64,000 nucleotides of DNA from Ornithinibacillus massiliensis (GTDB lineage Bacteria > Bacillota > Bacilli > Bacillales > Amphibacillaceae). The number at the start of each line of letters is the position of its first letter. Within the stretch, counting starts at the first letter, position 1. Where the stretch lies: positions 248,001 through 312,000 of the forward strand of contig NZ_JAGXBY010000004.1 in NCBI RefSeq assembly GCF_018310345.1. Direction: 5' to 3'. Below, piece by piece: positions 8,813 to 18,292 of this stretch. The notes beneath the pieces were generated by a model, which was not told the origin of the DNA, did not search any database, and worked only from the letters and a program-made list of their open reading frames with translations. Made by a program: the position numbers and the translations under genes.

Positions 8813-8884
8813 AGAAAAACAATAAGAAACTGTTCCAAAAGCCAATAACACCTGATGGCGCAACGGTTTGGAGCATATCAAGAA

Positions 8885-8920
8885 GATGTCAGCTTTTAAC
8901 CTTTAGTTGACATCTTTTTT
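8885..8920 (+). terminator. Terminator before the relaxase gene
   Basis: AGATGTCA and TGACATCT form an eight-base-pair stem followed by a T run, ending about 10 bp before the relaxase ribosome binding site. It lies in the oriT-relaxase leader rather than after a gene. Confidence 0.75.
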
Positions 8921-8938
8921 TAGTTTGGAGGAATGCAC

Positions 8939-10141
8939 ATGAATCAAGTACCTTGGTATCAACGGTTAAAAGAAAAACGATTGGAATACGGTGTATCGCA
9001 AAATAAACTAGCTACTCATATTGGGATTTCAAGACAATATATGAGTGAAATTGAAACGGGAAAAGTAACACCTTCCGATTCGCTAAAAAATTCCTTGTTC
9101 GATATTTTAGAGCAATTTAATCCAAATGCTCCACTGGAAATCTTGTTTGATTATGTACGAATTCGATTTTTAACAACAAACCCGAAGCCTGTCATTGAAG
9201 AGATTTTGAAACTCAAAATGGAGTACATGTTACATGAGGATTTTGCATTTTACTCTTATATGGAACAATACGTTTTTGGTGATATTGTGGTCATCGTTTC
9301 ACCCGATGAAGACAAAGGCTGTTTACTTGAACTTAAAGGAAAGGGATGCAGACAATTTGAGAATTTCTTACTAGCACAGCAACGAACATGGTTCGATTTT
9401 TTTATGGACGTGTTTCGTGTTGGCGGAGTTTTCAAACGAATTGATCTTGCGATAAACGATAAAACAGGGATATTGGATATTCCATTTCTGACTAACAAAT
9501 GTCGTAATGAAGAATGTATCTCTGTTTTCCGTAGTTTTAAAAGCTATCGTTCTGGTGAACTTGTGCAGAGTGAAGACAAGCCTGACATGGGAAATACGTT
9601 ATATATTGGCTCTTTAAAAAGTGACGTGTACTTTTGTGCGTATGAAAAGGATTATGAACAATACGTGAAATTTGGAACATCACTCGAAGATACGGACGTG
9701 AAAAATCGCTTTGAAATTCGATTAAAGAATGATCGTGCTTACCATGCGGTTGTCGATCTAATGATGTATGAAGACGCTGGACGGACTGCCTTTTCGATCA
9801 TTAATCGGTATATTCGTTTTGTCGATAAGGACGAGGAAAAACGTCGCAGTAGTTGGAAAATGAATAAGGAATGGCAACGATTTTTGGATTTGGGTGTGAA
9901 TAGAAAAATTTCATTAACGACAAAGCCCGAACCTTACACTTTTGATAAGACACTCAGATGGCTAGCTCATCAAGTCGCCCCCACTTGGAAACTAGCGACA
10001 AAGATAGATGAACTCAATCAAACGAGTGTAATTAAGGATATGTTGGAACAGACAGAGTTATCCAAGCGCCATCAAAAAATACTCATGCAACAAACCATTC
10101 CTATAGAGAAAGTGATTCAACCATCATCAGATAACGAATGA
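8939..10141 (+). CDS. MobT-type relaxase (Tn916 Orf20-like)
   Basis: About 400 residues. I chose the ATG at 8939 because GGAGG is then 7 bp away; an ATG two codons earlier sits too close. Residues 5-60 form an XRE-type helix-turn-helix (QNKLATHIGISRQYMSEIE), followed by the Rep_trans rolling-circle domain. The family start FDYVRIRF and the segments RIDLAIND and ENRFEIRL-like (NRFEIRLKND) are seen. It nicks oriT, stays bound to the 5' end and also supports rolling-circle replication in relatives. No disruption is visible. Confidence 0.92.
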   Translation: MNQVPWYQRLKEKRLEYGVSQNKLATHIGISRQYMSEIETGKVTPSDSLKNSLFDILEQFNPNAPLEILFDYVRIRFLTTNPKPVIEEILKLKMEYMLHEDFAFYSYMEQYVFGDIVVIVSPDEDKGCLLELKGKGCRQFENFLLAQQRTWFDFFMDVFRVGGVFKRIDLAINDKTGILDIPFLTNKCRNEECISVFRSFKSYRSGELVQSEDKPDMGNTLYIGSLKSDVYFCAYEKDYEQYVKFGTSLEDTDVKNRFEIRLKNDRAYHAVVDLMMYEDAGRTAFSIINRYIRFVDKDEEKRRSSWKMNKEWQRFLDLGVNRKISLTTKPEPYTFDKTLRWLAHQVAPTWKLATKIDELNQTSVIKDMLEQTELSKRHQKILMQQTIPIEKVIQPSSDNE

Positions 10142-10167
10142 TTAACTTTTGAAGGGAGAAAATCCAA

Positions 10168-10391
10168 ATGAATTTTGGGCAGAATTTATACAACTGGTTT
10201 CTAAGTAATGCACAATCGTTAGTATTAATGGCAATTGTCGTGATTGGAATTTATTTAGGCTTTAAACGAGAGTTTTCCAAATTGATAGGCTTTTTAATTA
10301 TTGCTTTGGTTGCGGGGTTGGATTAGTCTTTAATGCGGCCGGAGTGAAAGATGTGTTGTTAAACCTCTTTAATCGAATCATAGGGGCTTAA
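10168..10391 (+). pseudogene. TcpD-family membrane protein (Tn916 Orf19-like), frameshifted
   Basis: The frame opens MNFGQNLYNWFLSNAQSLV behind GAAGGGAGAA and has one or two hydrophobic helices, ending early at TAG 10324-10326. The missing tail, GLVFNAAGVKD...NRIIGA, is found one frame over up to TAA 10389-10391. The shift lies at a GGGG run near 10314-10317, so loss of one G is the simplest explanation. Intact members are about 70-75 residues and belong to the Gram-positive mating apparatus. Real mutation and homopolymer sequencing error are equally possible. Confidence 0.8.
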
Positions 10392-10396
10392 ATTAT

Positions 10397-10463
10397 ACCG
10401 TTTTTTTGTGGAAGATAAGTGGTCTTCTTATGTTCTGCAAAAAAATGGTGGACCAAACGGTAG
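10397..10463 (+). repeat. Nested stem-loop upstream of ardA
   Basis: ACCGTTT and AAACGGT (about 10397-10403 and 10456-10462) close a region containing a second hairpin, GAAGA...TCTTC. It lies between tcpD and ardA. It could be an RNA leader or a single-strand origin used after conjugative transfer; the sequence alone does not decide. Confidence 0.5.
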
Positions 10464-10496
10464 TGCGGTAGGGATTAACAAGCCTCATTTGTGTAT

Positions 10497-10524
10497 CAGC
10501 AGATAATAAGCTGCTGCTTTTTTT
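10497..10524 (+). terminator. Terminator before ardA
   Basis: CAGCAG (10497-10502) and CTGCTG (10511-10516) followed by C and seven T, about 20 bp before the ardA ribosome binding site. Confidence 0.75.
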
Positions 10525-10558
10525 ATGGCTATTTTTAATAAAAAGGATGTGATAACTA

Positions 10559-11059
10559 ATGGAAATGCAGGTCTATATAGCTAACCTCGGAAAATATAAT
10601 GAGGGTGAATTGGTTGGTGCTTGGTTTACCCCACCCATTGATATGGAAGATGTGAAAGAACGTATTGGTTTAAATGACGAATATGAAGAATATGCAATTC
10701 ATGATTTCGAGTTGCCCTTTGAGGTGGATGAATATACGCCGATTTCTGAAATCAATCGGTTATGTGCAATGGTTCAAGAAATCGAAGGCTCTCCTTTATA
10801 TGATGCACTATCAGAAGTGCAAGGCTATTGGTTTGATAGTTTGGAAGAATTACTGGAACATCAGGATGACATCATTTGTTATTCTGATTGTGAAGATATG
10901 GAAGATGTTGCGAGATACTTGATAGAAGAAACAGGCGTACTTGGAGAAGTCCCTGCTAACTTACAGAATTATATTGATTACAGAGCTTTTGGATGTGACC
11001 TTGAAATTGAAGGCAGCTTTCTCGTGACGTCACATGGTGTATTTGAATATGTTCAATAG
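10559..11059 (+). CDS. ardA: Antirestriction protein ArdA (Tn916 Orf18-like)
   Basis: 166 residues, strongly acidic, opening MEMQVYIANLGKYNEGELVGAW-type as ArdA proteins do. ArdA folds as a DNA mimic and blocks type I restriction enzymes when single-stranded ICE DNA enters a new host. The Tn916 homologue (Orf18) is 166 residues, the same length. It has its own leader with a terminator upstream, and a terminator-like hairpin follows. No damage is visible. Confidence 0.92.
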   Translation: MEMQVYIANLGKYNEGELVGAWFTPPIDMEDVKERIGLNDEYEEYAIHDFELPFEVDEYTPISEINRLCAMVQEIEGSPLYDALSEVQGYWFDSLEELLEHQDDIICYSDCEDMEDVARYLIEETGVLGEVPANLQNYIDYRAFGCDLEIEGSFLVTSHGVFEYVQ

Positions 11060-11065
11060 ATGAAG

Positions 11066-11097
11066 AAGCAGCTTGTTCTCGTACAGGCTGCTTTTTC
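11066..11097 (+). terminator. Terminator between ardA and tcpE
   Basis: AGCAGC (11067-11072) pairs with GCTGCT (11087-11092), followed by a T-rich tract. It ends 9 bp before the tcpE ribosome binding site. Confidence 0.7.
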
Positions 11098-11120
11098 TAT
11101 GTACGAAAGGATGATTTTAT

Positions 11121-11513
11121 ATGAAAAAACTAAAAAGTTATACTCGTATTTGGTCAGTCGAAAAAGTGATTTATGCCATTAATGATTTTCGTTTACCTTT
11201 TCCCGTAACATTCAATCAAATGTCATGGTTTGTACTTTCGCTCTTAGTTGTCATGTTGTTAGGAAATCTTCCCCCGTTATCTTTGATTAATGGTGCATTA
11301 TTAAAATATGTCGGAATACCAGTTGGTTTGACATGGTTTATGAGCCAGAAAACATTTGATGGCAAAAAACCGTACAGCTTTCTCAAGTCTGCATTGACCT
11401 ATTGGTTTCGACCTAAAGTTACGTATGCAGGAAAACCTATCAAACTACAACATGTAAAGGTAAATGAAAGCTTAACGGCTGTTAGGAGTGAAATCCATGC
11501 GTTATCCGATTAA
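11121..11513 (+). CDS. TcpE-family conjugation membrane protein (Tn916 Orf17-like)
   Basis: 130 residues with two or three hydrophobic segments between about 30 and 85 (WFVLSLLVVMLLG is the clearest). The family start MKKLKSYTRIWSVEKVIYA is seen, with GAAAGGATG upstream. TcpE/ConD proteins are small polytopic parts of the Gram-positive mating channel. The 3' end overlaps the beginning of the VirB4 gene (start at 11497), as in Tn916. Confidence 0.9.
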   Translation: MKKLKSYTRIWSVEKVIYAINDFRLPFPVTFNQMSWFVLSLLVVMLLGNLPPLSLINGALLKYVGIPVGLTWFMSQKTFDGKKPYSFLKSALTYWFRPKVTYAGKPIKLQHVKVNESLTAVRSEIHALSD

Positions 11514-13953
11514 ATATCTTGAAAACAATCTTGTTTTCAATCATGACGGCGAATGTTTTGCGTATTATGAGCTGTTGCCATATAATTATTCGTTTTTATC
11601 GGAGAATGAAAAAATACAGGTGCATAACCACTTCCGTCAATTAATTGCACAAAATCAAGACGGCAAAATTCATGCCTTACAGATTAGTACCGCAAGCAGT
11701 ATTCGTTCGGTACAAGAACGTAGTAAAGAGTTAGTGTCGGGGCGTTTACAAGACGTCGCTTATGAACGTATCGACGACCAAACGGAAGCCCTAGTCTCCA
11801 TGATCGGGGAACATCAAGTAGACTATCGTTTTTTTATCGGTTTTAAACTTTTGTTGAATGAAGAAGAAGTCAATATGAAATCAATGGGGAAAAATATTAA
11901 AAACTCACTATCTTCATTTGTCCGTGATGTAAACCACCATCTGATGGGAGATTTTGTCTCGATGCCACATTAAGAAATTAGACGTTTTTCTAAAATGGAA
12001 TCTTTATTACAAAACAAAATATCTAGGCGTTTTAAAGTACGCCCTCTAGATAAAAATGACTTTGGCTATCTAATTGAACATCTTCATGGACAGTCAGAAA
12101 TTGCTTATGACGAATATGATTATGTCCTCCCTCTAAAGAAATTAAAAAGAGAAACTTTGGTGAAGCGTTATGATCTGATTAAACCGACTCGTTGTTTGAT
12201 TGAGGAAAACCAACGTTATTTAAAAATCGAACAGGAAGAACAAACAACGTATGTGGCATACTTTACGATTAATTCCATTGTCGGTGATCTTGAGTTTCCA
12301 TCGGATGAAATTTTTTATTATCAACAACAACAATTTGATTTTCCAATTGATACCTCCATGAACGTAGAAATTGTAACGAACAAAAAGGCTTTATCTACCT
12401 TACGAAATAAGAAAAAAGAATTGAAAGACTTAGATAATCATGCCTGGGAATCTGATAATGAAACAGGCAGCAATGTCATCGACGCGTTGGAACAGGTCAA
12501 TGAATTAGAAGATGTGCTCGATCAAAGTAAAGAATCGATGTATAAGTTAAGCTACGTTATTCGCGTATCTGCTTCTAATGAAGACGAACTCAAACAGCGT
12601 TGTAATGAAGTCAAAGATTTTTATGATGATTTGAACGTAAAACTGGTTCGTCCATTTGGAGATATGATTGGTTTACACAGTGAATTTATCCCAGCCAGTA
12701 AACGGTATATGAATGATTATATCCAATACGTGACTTCTGACTTTTTAGCAGGACTTGGGTTTGGTGCTACACAAATGTTAGGAGAAACGGAAGGGATTTA
12801 TTTTGGCTATAACTTGGACACAGGAAGAAATGTCTATCTCAATCCAAGTCTAGCCAGTCAAGGCGTGAAAGGTTCTATCACCAATGCGTTAGCTTCTGCA
12901 TTCTTAGGTTCACTTGGTGGTGGGAAATCCTTTAGTAATAACCTTCTTGTCTATTATTCGGTATTATTTGGTGGTCAAGCACTCATTGTTGATCCCAAGG
13001 CGGAACGAGGAAACTGGAAAGAAACATTGCCCGAAATTGCTCATGAAATAAATACTGTCAATTTAACGAGTGAGGAAAGCAATAAAGGATTACTTGATCC
13101 TTTTGTCATTATGAAAAAGAAAAAAGACTCGGAAAGTCTTGCAATTGATATTCTTACCTTTCTCACGGGTATATCGAGTCGAGATGGAGATAAATTCCCG
13201 GTATTACGACGAGCGATTCGAGCCGTCGGCCAACAGGAAGAACGTGGTTTACTTCTTGTGATCCATGAACTAAGAAGTGATCCCAATCCTTTAGCAGGCC
13301 CTATTGCTGACCATATCGAAAGTTTTACGGATTATGACTTCGCCCACCTTCTGTTTTCAGATGGAACAGTGAAAAACTCGATTAGCTTAGAAAAACAATT
13401 AAATATCATCCAAGTGGCAGACTTAGTATTACCAGATGCAGAAACAAATTTTGAAGAGTATACGACGATGGAGTTACTTAGTGTCGCTATGCTCATTGTC
13501 ATTTCTACATTTGCATTAGATTTTATCCATTCGGATCGCAGTGTATTCAAAATTGTAGATTTAGACGAAGCTTGGTCATTCTTGCAAGTAGCACAAGGAA
13601 AGACATTATCTAACAAACTAGTGCGAGCGGGGCGTGCGATGAATGCGGGTGTGTACTTCGTCACGCAAAATGCGGCTGATCTAACCGATGAAAAACTAAA
13701 AAATAACATTGGTGTGAAGTTTGCTTTTCGCTCTAGGGATATAAATGAAATAAAAAAGACACTTGAATTTTTTGGAGTAGATAAAGAAGATGAAGGGAAT
13801 CAAAGGAAACTTCGGGAACTGGAGAACGGTCAATGTTTAATTCAAGATTTGTATGGACGTGTGGGGATTATTCAAGTCCACCCTGTCTTTGAAGATTTAT
13901 TTTATGCTTTTGACACGCGTCCACCTTCACAGGAGAAGAAAGGTGGCGATTAA
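11497..13953 (+). pseudogene. VirB4-type conjugation ATPase (Tn916 Orf16/TcpF-like) with an in-frame stop
   Basis: Read through one TAA (11971-11973), this is a continuous frame of about 818 residues, the expected size for Orf16 (815). The start is ATG 11497 behind TTAGGAG. The first part ends ...GDFVSMPH; after the stop the same frame continues EIRRFSK and then the ATG at 11995. Walker A is GSLGGGKSFSNN near residue 470, and the late motifs LDEAW and TQNA are present. VirB4 energises the mating channel and is essential in relatives. A restart at 11995 would give a 652-residue product lacking the N-terminal channel-binding domain. Nonsense mutation or sequencing error. Confidence 0.85.
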
Positions 13954-13954
13954 T

Positions 13955-16129
13955 TTGAACAAACAAAAATGGAAAAAGATTGTCTTAACGGTGGTACTTA
14001 TTGGTACTGCCGTTTTTCTATGCCTTCTTTTACTTGGAACATTTGCCCAAGCTGCTGGGTTGGTTGATGATACGATATCGGAAGACAATCTGTATTCTAA
14101 ATATCCGCTTGATCATTACCAACTCGATTTTTACGTAGACACAGGTTGGGATTGGCTGCCATGGAATTGGAATGATGGCATTGGAAAACAAGTGATGTAT
14201 GGGCTATACACAATCACGAATTTCATTTGGATTATTAGCCTGTATTTATCAAATGCGACAGGCTACTTAATCCAACAAGCTTATTCTCTCGACTTCATTT
14301 CCCAAACAGCAGACGCTATCGGGAAAAACATGCAAACATTAGCTGGAATTACAGCAAGTGGGTTCAGTAGTTCTGGATTTTATGTAGGTTTTTTGCTTCT
14401 TTTCATTTTAGTGATTGGGATTTACGTGGCATATACAGGATTAATGAAACGGGAAACGACGAAAGCGATTCGGGCAATCCTAAACTTTTTAGTCGTGTTT
14501 ATTTTGTCAGCTTCTTTTATCGCTTACGCTCCAACATATATTGCTAAAATCAATGATTTTTCAGCAGATATTAGTCAAGCAAGTTTAGATTTAGGAACTA
14601 AAATTTTGATGCCTAACTCTACAAGTCAAGGAAAAGACAGCGTTGATCTGATACGGAATAACCTCTTTTCCATTCAAGTGGAACAGCCTTGGATGTTATT
14701 ACAATTTGGTGATTCGGATAAAGAAACAATTGGCGAAGAACGTGTCGAAACCTTAGTTTCTATCAATCCTGATACGAATAACGGGAAAGATCGTGAAGAT
14801 GCTGTCAAAGCAGAAATTGAAGACCATGACAATAAAAACTTAACGATTACGAAAACGACCACTCGCTTAGGAATGGTCTTCTTTTTATTTCTATTCAATA
14901 TTGGGATTTCAATTTTTGTGTTTCTTCTATCGGGAATTATGATCTTCTCGCAAATTCTGTTTATTATCTATGCGATGTTTTTACCCATCAGTTTTTTACT
15001 GTCGATGATACCGACTTTTGAAAACATGGGAAAACAGGCGATTATGAAACTATTTAATGTGATTATGCTTCGGGCTGGTATTACGCTCATTATTACAGTT
15101 GCTTTTAGTGTTTCATCCATGCTTTACAGCTTAACAACAAGTTATCCATTTTTCTTGATTGCCTTTTTGCAGATCGTGACGTTTTCAGGCATTTACATGA
15201 AACTTGGTGACATTATGAGCATGTTTAAACTGCAAAGTAGTGACTCGCAACAAGTTGGACGTCAAGTTATGCGTCGCCCTTACCGAATGTTTAATCGTGG
15301 CAGCCGGCGATTACAGCGAACAATCGGACGCACCCTTGCAGGAGCAACAGCTGGAGCAACGGTCGGGGCAATGGTTGGAAAATCAAAGCAAACAAAAGGG
15401 TCCTTCCCCCCTATTCGACCGTTACAGCGGCTGACATCAACTGCAAATAACAATAAAGAACGCTCAAATGGCAATACAAAACAAACAACTTTGAGCCAGA
15501 AAGTAGGTCAAGTCACAGGAAAAATGCTTGGTGCGAAAAGTCAGTTCCGTGCAAATATAGTTCATCGTAAAGAACAACTGCATGATTTACCTACTACTGC
15601 TCAATATGCGGTGATGCAAGGAAAAGAACAGCTTACAAAGCCTACCCGTAATTTTAAAGAAGGCATGAAGCAAGCAAAGGAAAAGAGACAAAAAACACAT
15701 GCAGACCGTCAAGCAAAACATCGTCAAACCATTGCAGATAGACGGCAAGCATTGGATAAAAAACGTACCCCTTCTCTAAAGACTGCTAGTTATGAACGAC
15801 CAGTCACGCATGATGTCAATGAATCAGCACATCAAGACAGATTAAAGAACCCAACTGTTCAACAAAAAGAAAAGATAAGACCTGTCGCAAAAAGCGAGCA
15901 TATGAAGCAATTCAAATTACAACGACAGTTATCGAGTCCAGACAGAAAAGAGTATTTTACAGATAATCCCAAACAACCTGTAAAAAAAGAAAACCGATCT
16001 CCCAATGAAGAACGTTCTCGATCAAAAAATAGTCGGACAATCATCGAGCGTCCCTCTAAACCATTGAAACGTACAAACCAGAAACAAATCACTAAGCGTC
16101 CAATCCATGCAACTAGGAGGAAACGCTAA
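13955..16129 (+). CDS. VirB6-like polytopic mating-channel protein (Tn916 Orf15-like)
   Basis: About 724 residues from the TTG at 13955 behind AAAGGTGG; a GTG at 13943 is an alternative. A first hydrophobic segment is followed by an extracellular part with DWLPWNWND and then about six membrane helices between residues 80 and 430. The last 280 residues are very basic, rich in Lys, Arg and Gln, and probably cytosolic. In Tn916 and ICEBs1 this is the large membrane core of the channel (ConG/TcpH type). It overlaps the next gene by one base (TAATG). Confidence 0.88.
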   Translation: MNKQKWKKIVLTVVLIGTAVFLCLLLLGTFAQAAGLVDDTISEDNLYSKYPLDHYQLDFYVDTGWDWLPWNWNDGIGKQVMYGLYTITNFIWIISLYLSNATGYLIQQAYSLDFISQTADAIGKNMQTLAGITASGFSSSGFYVGFLLLFILVIGIYVAYTGLMKRETTKAIRAILNFLVVFILSASFIAYAPTYIAKINDFSADISQASLDLGTKILMPNSTSQGKDSVDLIRNNLFSIQVEQPWMLLQFGDSDKETIGEERVETLVSINPDTNNGKDREDAVKAEIEDHDNKNLTITKTTTRLGMVFFLFLFNIGISIFVFLLSGIMIFSQILFIIYAMFLPISFLLSMIPTFENMGKQAIMKLFNVIMLRAGITLIITVAFSVSSMLYSLTTSYPFFLIAFLQIVTFSGIYMKLGDIMSMFKLQSSDSQQVGRQVMRRPYRMFNRGSRRLQRTIGRTLAGATAGATVGAMVGKSKQTKGSFPPIRPLQRLTSTANNNKERSNGNTKQTTLSQKVGQVTGKMLGAKSQFRANIVHRKEQLHDLPTTAQYAVMQGKEQLTKPTRNFKEGMKQAKEKRQKTHADRQAKHRQTIADRRQALDKKRTPSLKTASYERPVTHDVNESAHQDRLKNPTVQQKEKIRPVAKSEHMKQFKLQRQLSSPDRKEYFTDNPKQPVKKENRSPNEERSRSKNSRTIIERPSKPLKRTNQKQITKRPIHATRRKR

Positions 16130-17148
16130 TGAAAGTCATGAAATTAAAGATCATGTTCATTGCTTTGGGATTAGGCTTTCTTGCCTTTTTAGGATTATTG
16201 GCCTTTGTAGCGATTTTTATATCGAATGAAGAACACTCATTAGATAGTGATGACTCCATTGATGAGATAGGCGGTATATCTGTTTCTGCGGATGTGCTAA
16301 AACATCAAGCAATGGTAGAAAAATATGCGAAAGAATATGGCATTCTTGAGTATGTTTCTACTCTACTTGCCATTATTGAAGTAGAAAGCGACGGCAAGTT
16401 AAAAGATGTGATGCAAAGTAGTGAATCATTGGGATTACCACCAAACACATTGGATACCGAAGCATCGATTCAACAAGGGACAAAATACTTTGCGGATTTA
16501 TTACGTTCCGCAAAAGCAAGCGGTGTCGATGAGAATACAGTCATTCAAGCATATAACTATGGCGGTGCTTTTATTGATTACGTTGCAAAAAGAGACACAC
16601 AATATAGTTTTGGACTAGCCGAAAGTTTTGCGAAAGAACGTTCAGGCGGTAGCAGAGTCACTTATTCAAATCCAATAGCCAAAAAGAAAAATGGTGGTTG
16701 GCGTTACCGTTATGGCAATATGTTTTATGTCGATTTAGTCAGTCAATATTTTATATCGCCTCACTTCGATGATGAAATGGTTCAGATCGTGATGAATGAA
16801 GCTTTAAAGTATGAAGGGTTTCCTTATGTTTTTGGGGGAGATAATCCAAATACTTCTTTTGATTGTAGCGGATTAACACAATGGAGTTATCGAAAGGCGG
16901 GTATTAACTTGCCCCGAACAGCGCAGGAACAGTATGACGTGACCGAGCATATACCCTTGTCTGAAGCAAAACCTGGTGATTTAGTATTCTTTCATTCCAC
17001 ATATAATGCAGGAACCTATGTCACTCACGTTGGGATCTATGTTGGGAACAACCAAATGTATAATGCTGGAGATCCAATCGGTTATGCAAATTTAACTACT
17101 GCCTACTGGCAAAAGCACTTAATTGGAGCTGGACGTATTAAACAATAG
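16129..17148 (+). CDS. Bifunctional cell-wall hydrolase, lysozyme-like plus NlpC/P60 (CwlT/Orf14-like)
   Basis: 339 residues. An N-terminal membrane segment lies at about residues 5-32. The first domain (about 60-170) is lysozyme-like with the probable catalytic Glu in IIEVESDG. The C-terminal NlpC/P60 domain (about 220-338) shows the nucleophile in FDCSGL and His in VTHVGIYVG. The pair cuts glycan strands and stem peptides to open the wall for the mating channel. CwlT of ICEBs1 has the same two-domain plan. Both active sites look complete. Confidence 0.93.
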   Translation: MKVMKLKIMFIALGLGFLAFLGLLAFVAIFISNEEHSLDSDDSIDEIGGISVSADVLKHQAMVEKYAKEYGILEYVSTLLAIIEVESDGKLKDVMQSSESLGLPPNTLDTEASIQQGTKYFADLLRSAKASGVDENTVIQAYNYGGAFIDYVAKRDTQYSFGLAESFAKERSGGSRVTYSNPIAKKKNGGWRYRYGNMFYVDLVSQYFISPHFDDEMVQIVMNEALKYEGFPYVFGGDNPNTSFDCSGLTQWSYRKAGINLPRTAQEQYDVTEHIPLSEAKPGDLVFFHSTYNAGTYVTHVGIYVGNNQMYNAGDPIGYANLTTAYWQKHLIGAGRIKQ

Positions 17149-17163
17149 AAAGGTTTGAATCAG

Positions 17164-18075
17164 ATGAGAAGATTTTTTAAAAGAAAAGAAAAACAAACGA
17201 CCGAAGCAAAATCCAGAAAAATGAAAGTACGGACTGTCGGTACACGTAAAAAAACAGTAACTCTTTTATGGATATTACTTATTGGTAGCCTAGCCTTTGG
17301 AATCTATAAAAACTTTACAGCAATTGATCAACATACCGTTCATGAAAGAGAAATCATTGAAACCAAGATCATGGATACCAATGCGATTGAGAGCTTTACA
17401 AAAAACTTTGTGAAAGACTACTACACTTGGCAAAACGAAAAAGATTCCATTGAACAACGAGCGGAAAAGATCAGTCACTATTTGACAGAGGAATTACAAG
17501 CTTTAAATACCGATACTGTTAGAGTGGATATTCCTACTAGTTCCAGTGTGAGTGGTATTGATATCTGGTCAGTGTCACCAAAGAATGATAGTACCTATGC
17601 GGTTGTTTATTCGGTAGATCAAAAAATTACGGAAGATAAAAATAGCGAAAGGGTCCGATCCACCTATCGAATCATACTACATCAAGATAATATAGGTAAC
17701 TTAGTTATTAAACAAAACCCTACCTTATGGAGCATACCGAATAAATCAGACTATGAGCCACAACAACCTGAAAGTAATGGTACAGTTGATTCCGATACTG
17801 TGCAAGAAGTGACAGAGTTTTTGGAGACGTTCTTTACATTTTATCCGACTGCAACAGAACAGGAACTTGATTATTATGTGAAAAATAATGCTTTACCACC
17901 GATTGGTAAGGATTATCTATTTTCAGGGCTAGTCAATCCAGTATTCCAGACAATAGAGAACCAAATAAAAGTATGGGTTACTGTTAAATATATTGACGAA
18001 GCAACAAAAGCCACACAGTATTCGCAATATATAATCACGTTAGAAAAAGATACAAATTGGATGATTGTCGAGTAA
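17164..18075 (+). CDS. TcpC-family conjugation protein (Tn916 Orf13-like)
   Basis: About 303 residues from ATG 17164, with AAAGG upstream. A basic N-terminus precedes one membrane helix (VTLLWILLIGSLAFGIY, about 37-53). The extracytoplasmic part holds two NTF2-like domains, as in TcpC/ConB. It is a bitopic channel component comparable to VirB8. This is the last conjugation gene before the cargo region and the frame is intact. Confidence 0.9.
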   Translation: MRRFFKRKEKQTTEAKSRKMKVRTVGTRKKTVTLLWILLIGSLAFGIYKNFTAIDQHTVHEREIIETKIMDTNAIESFTKNFVKDYYTWQNEKDSIEQRAEKISHYLTEELQALNTDTVRVDIPTSSSVSGIDIWSVSPKNDSTYAVVYSVDQKITEDKNSERVRSTYRIILHQDNIGNLVIKQNPTLWSIPNKSDYEPQQPESNGTVDSDTVQEVTEFLETFFTFYPTATEQELDYYVKNNALPPIGKDYLFSGLVNPVFQTIENQIKVWVTVKYIDEATKATQYSQYIITLEKDTNWMIVE

Positions 18076-18087
18076 AAATGATTAAGT

Positions 18088-18228
18088 TTATTTACTGTAG
18101 CTTTTTAGAATAAAGGTTTGATCAAAAACAACCCGCAGACCCATAATTAAATTAAAAGAACCCGTTTTGAACCAAGCTGTTTCAGCGATCATTTTTCTTT
18201 TGTGATCATGATCAACTATTTTCGGCAT
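18088..18228 (-). pseudogene. N-terminal relic of a TetR-family repressor
   Basis: A 46-codon frame begins MPKIVDHDHKRKMIAETAW, closely matching the first 19 residues of the intact TetR gene at 24725-25330 (MPRIVNHEKKRKSIAEAAW). It then diverges abruptly at about 18170 into unrelated sequence. The DNA-binding helices are absent. It is the beginning of a second copy, cut by rearrangement, and keeps the operator-like promoter region next to it. Confidence 0.7.
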
Positions 18229-18249
18229 TTAAATCACCTCTTGCTTTTA

Positions 18250-18292
18250 TTTCACACACTGTGTTATTATCGTTTCATCACAGTGTGTGAAA
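18250..18292. promoter_or_regulatory. TetR-type operator, double palindrome
   Basis: TTTCACACACTGTG (18250-18263) and CACAGTGTGTGAAA (18279-18292) form a perfect 14-bp inverted repeat with a 15-bp spacer. Each arm contains the half-site found in TAACACAGTGTGTTA upstream of the intact tetR at 25351. It is therefore a surviving copy of the same control region, now beside a relic. Confidence 0.7.
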
